Positions 19,813 through 23,751 of a stretch of DNA of 23,751 bases are shown here, in pieces; the stretch's first letter is position 1, and each line of letters opens with the position of its first letter. Below the pieces are notes generated by a model. That model was given only the letters and a program-made list of their open reading frames with translations, made no database searches and was not told where the DNA came from. The stretch comes from a virus: positions 1 to 23,751 of the IMG/VR virus record IMGVR_UViG_3300040960_000077. One strand, written 5' to 3'. Both the position numbers and the translations under genes were made by a program.

Positions 19813-20562
19813 ATGATTAGAAAAAAAGTATTGTTAATTGATGGTGATATTTTGTTATACAAAATTGCCATGAACAATGAAGTAGAAACACATTGGGGTG
19901 ATGGATTATGGACATTACATTCTGATGCAAACATTTGTAAAGCAGATGTAGATTTAGTTATAGAAGATTTAGGTTCTAGTTTAGAAGCTGATGATTATGT
20001 TGTTGCATTAACTGACAGCAAAAACTTTAGAAAAGATGTGTTGCCTACATACAAAGATAATAGAAAAGATAAAAGAAAACCATTAGCATTAAAAGAGTTA
20101 AGAGAATATGTTATTAAAAAACATAAAGGAGTTGTCTGGGATAATTTGGAAGCTGATGATGTTATGGGTATTATGGCAACAGAGCCTACAGAAGAAGAAA
20201 GAATAGTAGTTACAATTGACAAAGACTTAAAAACTGTACCATGTAATTTGTCTTCTGATGGTTTAAATGTTGAACGTATTCCAGAAAGATTAGCTGATTA
20301 CTGGTTTATGATACAAACATTAACTGGTGATAAAGTTGATGGTTATGATGGTGTAGAAGGAATAGGTATTAAGACTGCTGAAAAACTTATCAAGAAGTAT
20401 ACTAACGTTCCCCTTTTAGACCTATGGAAAATTGTCAAAAAAATATATGTTGACAAAGGATATACTGAAGCTGAAGCATTACAACAAGCAAGAGTTGCAC
20501 GTATACTTAGACACGGTGAATACAATAAGAAAACAGGGAAGGTAAAACTATGGACAATATAA
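19813..20562 (+). CDS. 5'-3' exonuclease, FEN family (T7 gp6-like)
   Basis: 249 residues from the ATG at 19813, which follows AGGAGA; the open frame upstream lacks a good start. It should remove RNA primers and degrade host DNA. Motifs: VLLIDGDILLY with D10 and D12, YKDNRKDKRKP, NLEADDVMGI, VVTIDKDLKTV, then GDKVDGYDGVEGIGIKTAEK, which is the helix-three-turn-helix DNA-binding element. The acidic metal ligands of the FEN family are all visible. It overlaps the next gene by 13 bases. Confidence 0.93.
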   Translation: MIRKKVLLIDGDILLYKIAMNNEVETHWGDGLWTLHSDANICKADVDLVIEDLGSSLEADDYVVALTDSKNFRKDVLPTYKDNRKDKRKPLALKELREYVIKKHKGVVWDNLEADDVMGIMATEPTEEERIVVTIDKDLKTVPCNLSSDGLNVERIPERLADYWFMIQTLTGDKVDGYDGVEGIGIKTAEKLIKKYTNVPLLDLWKIVKKIYVDKGYTEAEALQQARVARILRHGEYNKKTGKVKLWTI

Positions 20563-20777
20563 AAAAACCTTTACATTATAACAAAGGTGCTATTGAACCT
20601 ATAGATTATATAGTAGCAAACAATCTTACGTACTGCGAAGGTAATGTAGTTAAGTATATAACTAGGTGGCGTTTCAAAGGACATGGAATAGAAGATTTAA
20701 AAAAAGCTAAACAATACATAGACTTTATTATTGATAAAGAAGCACAACCTAAAGTCATGGAAACTAAAGATGCTTGA
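20550..20777 (+). CDS. DUF3310-type protein
   Basis: 75 residues overlapping the exonuclease gene. The sequence PLHYNKGAIEPIDYIVANN, then CEGNVVKYITRW and KGHGIEDLKKAKQYIDFII, is the DUF3310 signature (HYxxGxIEPIDYI...GNxxKYxxR...DLxKAxxYL). This domain occurs in many phages, and T7 gp1.7, a nucleotide kinase, carries a related segment. A role in nucleotide metabolism fits the SpeD-like and nrd genes nearby, but the reaction of the stand-alone domain is not established. It overlaps the next start by eight bases. Confidence 0.88.
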   Translation: MDNIKKPLHYNKGAIEPIDYIVANNLTYCEGNVVKYITRWRFKGHGIEDLKKAKQYIDFIIDKEAQPKVMETKDA

Positions 20778-21138
20778 ACATAAACATATTATAATTAGAG
20801 CAACTGTTAAAAAACCACCTGTGCAAGTAGATGTAATAAAACAATGGGTAAGAAATTTAGTTGAAAAATTAAACATGAAACCATTGGGTGATACAGTTGC
20901 TGTTTATGTAGACAAAGAAGGCAACAGAGGTTTGACTTGTTTACAAGCTATTGAAACATCACACATAGCATTTCATTCTTGGGATGAAGACAAACCTGCT
21001 GTTGTTCAATTAGATGTATACACTTGCAGTCATTTAAATAAACAAACAGTATTTGATGCATTGGAAAAGTTTGAACCAATAGAAATTAATTACTTAACAT
21101 TAGATAGAGAGAAATATTTAAATATAATACACATATGA
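20770..21138 (+). CDS. speD: S-adenosylmethionine decarboxylase-like protein (SpeD)
   Basis: 122 residues from the ATG at 20770, which overlaps the previous gene by eight bases; the longer frame from 20731 lacks support. Known SpeD enzymes make decarboxylated AdoMet for spermidine synthesis and self-cleave to form a pyruvoyl group. The segment ETSHIAFHSWDED, then VVQLDVYTCSHL, matches the family core. S64 is the pyruvoyl precursor (S63 in Thermotoga), H69 matches H68, and C86 matches C83. Length is typical of the bacterial short form. No spermidine synthase gene is seen, so the product would feed the host pathway. It could act in DNA condensation or in methylation balance; that is inference. 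Confidence 0.85.
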   Translation: MLEHKHIIIRATVKKPPVQVDVIKQWVRNLVEKLNMKPLGDTVAVYVDKEGNRGLTCLQAIETSHIAFHSWDEDKPAVVQLDVYTCSHLNKQTVFDALEKFEPIEINYLTLDREKYLNIIHI

Positions 21139-22889
21139 TAGATTACGAAAGAGATAATTTACTTACTGATTTTGGTAAGACTACATTAAAAGATAGATAT
21201 TTATTACCAGAAGAAACTTCACCGCAAGAAGGATTTATGCGAGCGGCTAAAGCTTTTTCAGACAATGATGAAATGGCACAACGTATATATGATTATGCAT
21301 CTAAACTTTGGTTTATGTATTCTACACCTGTGTTGTCTAATGCAGGTAGTAAAAGAGGCATGCCTATTTCATGCTTCTTAAATTATGTTGGTGATAGTAG
21401 AGAAGGATTAACAGGACATTACACAGAGAACGCTTGGCTTGCTTCTGTGGGTGGTGGTATTGGTGGTTACTGGGGACATGTAAGAAGTGATGGAACACAA
21501 ACTTCTGGTGGCTCACAGTCTTCAGGTTCAATACCTTTTTTACATGTAGTTGACAGTGAGATACTTGCGTTCTCACAAGGTAAAACAAGACGTGGAAGTT
21601 ATGCGGCGTACATGGATATATCACATCCAGAGATAATAGAATTTTTAGAAATGAGAAAACCTAGTGGTGGTGACATACATAGAAAATGTCTTAACCTTCA
21701 TCATGGTGTAAATATTTCTGATGAGTTTATGCAGTTAATAGACAACTGTATTAAAGAACCTACGTATGATGACAGTTGGAATTTAATTGACCCACATACA
21801 AAAGCAGTAGTACGTACTGTATCAGCTAGAGATTTGTGGTTAAAAATATTAGAGACAAGAGTTGCCACTGGTGAGCCGTATGTTTCATTTATTGATACAG
21901 TTAATGAAGCATTGCCTGAAACACAAAAGAAATTAGGATTAAAAGTAAATCATTCTAATTTATGTACAGAGATAACACTTGCTACTGATGAAAATAGAAC
22001 AGCAGTTTGTTGTCTATCTTCTGTTAATTTAGAAAAATATGATGAATGGAAAAACAATAGTTTATTTATACCTGATTTAATTAGGTTCTTAGATAATGTG
22101 TTACAATACTTTATTGATAAAGCACCTGATGAATTGTTTAGAGCTAAGTTTAGTGCAAACAATGAACGTAGTATTGGTTTAGGTGCTATGGGTTTTCACG
22201 CTTATTTACAATCAAGAGGAATACCTTTTGAAGGTGCGCTTGCTAAATCATTAAACATGAAAATATTTAAAACAATTAAAGAGCAAGCTGTAGAAGAAAG
22301 TAAAAGACTAGCAGTTAAAAGAGGTGAAGCTCCAGACATGGAAAACACAGGTATGCGTAATGCACACTTGTTAGCTATTGCACCCAATGCTTCTAGTTCT
22401 ATTATCTGTGGAACTACATCACCATCAATAGAACCATACAGAGCAAACGCGTATGTACAAAAAACTATGTCTGGTTCATTCTTGGTTAAGAATAAATATC
22501 TTGAAAAATTATTAGAGAAAAAAGGTATTAACAATGAAAAAACATGGACTTCTATTTTAGCTAATAAAGGTTCTGTTTTACATTTAAATGAATTATCTGA
22601 TAATGAAAAAGATATATTTAAAACAGCAATAGAAATTAATCAGCAATGGATTATTGAACATGCGGCAGACAGACAAAAACATATTTGTCAAGGACAATCA
22701 GTTAATGTGTTTGTGCCTGCTGATGTTAACATTAAAGAATTACATGACATACACATGTTAGCATGGAAGAAGAAGTTAAAAACTTTGTATTACTGTCGTT
22801 CAGAAGCAATTAAACGTGCTGAGTTAGTATCAAAAAAAATAGAAAGAACAATCATACCAGAAGCTGATTGTCTAGCCTGTGAGGGATAA
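21135..22889 (+). CDS. nrdA: Ribonucleotide reductase class I, large (alpha) subunit
   Basis: 584 residues (E. coli NrdA is 761). It reduces ribonucleotides to deoxyribonucleotides for phage DNA. Active-site residues: C80 in MPISCFLN (E. coli C225), N275, C277 and E279 in NLCTEI (N437, C439, E441), C292 in AVCCLSSVNL (C462), and the tyrosine pair in KTLYYCRSEA for radical transfer. The C-terminal CLAC can pass electrons from thioredoxin or glutaredoxin. The protein begins almost directly with the barrel-entry region, so the N-terminal ATP-cone, the overall on/off site, is missing. That would free it from dATP shut-off. The start overlaps the speD stop (ATGA). Confidence 0.95.
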   Translation: MIDYERDNLLTDFGKTTLKDRYLLPEETSPQEGFMRAAKAFSDNDEMAQRIYDYASKLWFMYSTPVLSNAGSKRGMPISCFLNYVGDSREGLTGHYTENAWLASVGGGIGGYWGHVRSDGTQTSGGSQSSGSIPFLHVVDSEILAFSQGKTRRGSYAAYMDISHPEIIEFLEMRKPSGGDIHRKCLNLHHGVNISDEFMQLIDNCIKEPTYDDSWNLIDPHTKAVVRTVSARDLWLKILETRVATGEPYVSFIDTVNEALPETQKKLGLKVNHSNLCTEITLATDENRTAVCCLSSVNLEKYDEWKNNSLFIPDLIRFLDNVLQYFIDKAPDELFRAKFSANNERSIGLGAMGFHAYLQSRGIPFEGALAKSLNMKIFKTIKEQAVEESKRLAVKRGEAPDMENTGMRNAHLLAIAPNASSSIICGTTSPSIEPYRANAYVQKTMSGSFLVKNKYLEKLLEKKGINNEKTWTSILANKGSVLHLNELSDNEKDIFKTAIEINQQWIIEHAADRQKHICQGQSVNVFVPADVNIKELHDIHMLAWKKKLKTLYYCRSEAIKRAELVSKKIERTIIPEADCLACEG

Positions 22890-23017
22890 TGAAAAAAATA
22901 AAACAATTCATTAAAAATTGGGGTTGGACTAACATAATCTTAGCTAGTTTGTTAGGTGGATATATGAGTTATGTATTTATACTGGCGTTAGCTAATACAA
23001 TATGCGATTGCATATAA
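22889..23017 (+). CDS. 42-residue small membrane protein
   Basis: Coupled to nrdA by TAATG. A basic N-terminus (MKKIKQFIKNWGW) is followed by a hydrophobic helix (IILASLLGGYMSYVFILAL, about 16-34) and a Cys-x-Cys end (TICDCI). A single-span membrane peptide. The role between nrdA and nrdB is unknown. Confidence 0.6.
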   Translation: MKKIKQFIKNWGWTNIILASLLGGYMSYVFILALANTICDCI

Positions 23018-23028
23018 AGGAATACAAA

Positions 23029-23223
23029 ATGACAGATAGCAGTTTGTTTGATGGCATAAATTATAAACCTCTTAAAAAGAAGAATAAACGTAAGGGGGTT
23101 TCATGTCATCATTCTAATAAAAAACAATCAGTGCTATGGACAGTTTATCATACTGTCCTAGCATTGGAATTATTAATCTTAATTATAATAGAAGGAGTAG
23201 AATTATTTTATGGGTTTCAATAG
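23029..23223 (+). CDS. 64-residue small membrane protein
   Basis: The ATG at 23029 follows AAAGGAA (23017-23023); the frame extends upstream to 23002 but without a ribosome binding site. The N-terminal half is basic (YKPLKKKNKRKGVS), and the C-terminal half is a hydrophobic helix (TVYHTVLALELLILIIIEGV). An anchored protein with its basic part in the cytoplasm. It overlaps the next small gene by 14 bases. No family is recognised. Confidence 0.62.
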   Translation: MTDSSLFDGINYKPLKKKNKRKGVSCHHSNKKQSVLWTVYHTVLALELLILIIIEGVELFYGFQ

Positions 23224-23365
23224 TTATAAAATAAGAGATGGAAAACATATTCCATCTAAAAAGTTTAAAGAAAACTGGAATGATATTTTTGGTAAAGATA
23301 AAACCAAAGAAGAATTACCAAAAGAAGAAGAAGATTATATCAAGGAGTTAGAAAAAAAGATATGA
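23210..23365 (+). CDS. 51-residue acidic/basic unknown protein
   Basis: GGAG (23194-23197) lies ahead of the ATG. The product (MGFNSYKIRDGKHIPSKKF, then ENWNDIFGKDK, then KEEEDYIKELEKKI) ends in a charged helix. The last bases overlap the nrdB start (ATGA), so it probably couples translation of nrdB to the upstream genes. No family is recognised. Confidence 0.6.
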   Translation: MGFNSYKIRDGKHIPSKKFKENWNDIFGKDKTKEELPKEEEDYIKELEKKI

Positions 23366-23751
23366 GTTTATTTGACAAACGAACACACTATAAACCATTT
23401 GATTATGGTTGGGCTTTTGAAGCTTATGACATGCAACAAAAAATGCATTGGCTACCAAGTGAAGTCCCGTTACATGAGGATGTAAGAGATTGGAATGAAA
23501 GATTAACACCAGAAGAAAAAAATTTAATAGGACAAATATTAAAATTCTTTACTCAAGGTGACGTAGATATAGCACAAGCTTATCTTGATAAATACATTCC
23601 TAAATTTAAAGCTCCAGAAGTAAGAATGATGTTGTCTGCTATAGCAACAAGTGAAGCTAACCATGCACATAGTTATTCATTATTAAATGATACTATTGGT
23701 TTACCTGATAAAGAATACAAAGCATTTCAAGAATACAAAGAGATGGCTAAT
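23362..23751 (+). CDS. nrdB: Ribonucleotide reductase class I, small (beta) subunit, 5' part (cut by window edge)
   Basis: The first 130 residues are visible. This subunit holds the metal cofactor and tyrosyl radical that start catalysis in NrdA. The helix with FFTQGDVDIAQAYLD supplies D67, 31 residues before E98 as in E. coli (D84, E115). SEANHAHSYSLL supplies E98, H101 and Y105, matching E115, H118 and the radical Y122 with exact spacing. So a classical tyrosyl-radical subunit is likely. The second half with the remaining metal ligands lies outside the window. Confidence 0.93.
   Translation, partial: MSLFDKRTHYKPFDYGWAFEAYDMQQKMHWLPSEVPLHEDVRDWNERLTPEEKNLIGQILKFFTQGDVDIAQAYLDKYIPKFKAPEVRMMLSAIATSEANHAHSYSLLNDTIGLPDKEYKAFQEYKEMAN

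Noticed and set aside
5990-22132. Other CTGATGA matches (5990, 6185, 18519, 19988, 21718, 22126) as further ribozymes
   Set aside because: All are inside well-supported genes and lack a paired stem II followed by GAAA and a matching GTC site.
1-23751. tRNA, rRNA or integrase genes, insertion sequences
   Set aside because: None was seen on either strand, and nothing suggests lysogeny within this window.

Overview
The window reads as a lytic T7-like podophage (Autographiviridae type). It encodes a single-subunit RNA polymerase, a gp2.5-type SSB, endonuclease I, a gp3.5-like amidase, a gp4-like primase-helicase, a family A DNA polymerase and a gp6-like exonuclease, in T7 order and all on the + strand. 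The strongly AT-rich sequence, the tail-fibre modules (LamG, SPRY, IPT, and repeats of the kind common in marine phages) and the nucleotide/polyamine genes (nrdA, nrdB, a SpeD-like gene, DUF3310) suggest a marine phage of an AT-rich alphaproteobacterium, for example a pelagiphage. The host assignment is inference.

Layout: (1) 1-4079, tail fibre and adhesin genes, the first cut by the window edge. (2) 4087-5427, small overlapping genes including an XhlA-like protein and a holin-like protein. (3) 5429-7386, a small basic protein, then the small and large terminase subunits. (4) 7388-7897, a T4-type (GH24) lysozyme. (5) 7898-8757, about 860 bases without genes, with tandem repeats, palindromes, terminator-like hairpins and two divergent copies of a 20-base promoter-like motif. 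T7-like genomes end after terL and begin with early genes, so this is probably where the genome ends (terminal repeat) were joined in the assembly. (6) 8758-11574, an early region of small unknown genes. (7) 11631-23751, RNA polymerase, then the replication and nucleotide-metabolism genes, running into nrdB at the right edge.

The outstanding observation is in the early region. Five complete hammerhead ribozymes (8758-8814, 9102-9156, 9663-9728, 10145-10207, 10934-10996) lie in the gaps before early genes. Each has the full conserved core (CTGATGA, GAAA, GTC cleavage triplet) and three helices. All three circular permutations occur: two type III, two type I and one type II. The helices differ in sequence from copy to copy but still pair. 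This is the region where T7 uses host RNase III sites to cut its early polycistronic mRNA, so the array may be a self-cleaving replacement for RNase III processing.

Other points: the gp3.5-like amidase keeps its three zinc ligands but appears to have lost both T7 catalytic residues (Y46 to F, K128 to S), while a separate GH24 lysozyme is present. This suggests that RNA polymerase control and lysis have been split between two proteins. A 20-base motif occurs upstream of RNA polymerase, upstream of SSB, and twice in the junction region, and is a candidate phage promoter. The DNA polymerase is about 72 residues shorter than T7's between its exonuclease and palm domains, where T7 carries its thioredoxin-binding insertion.
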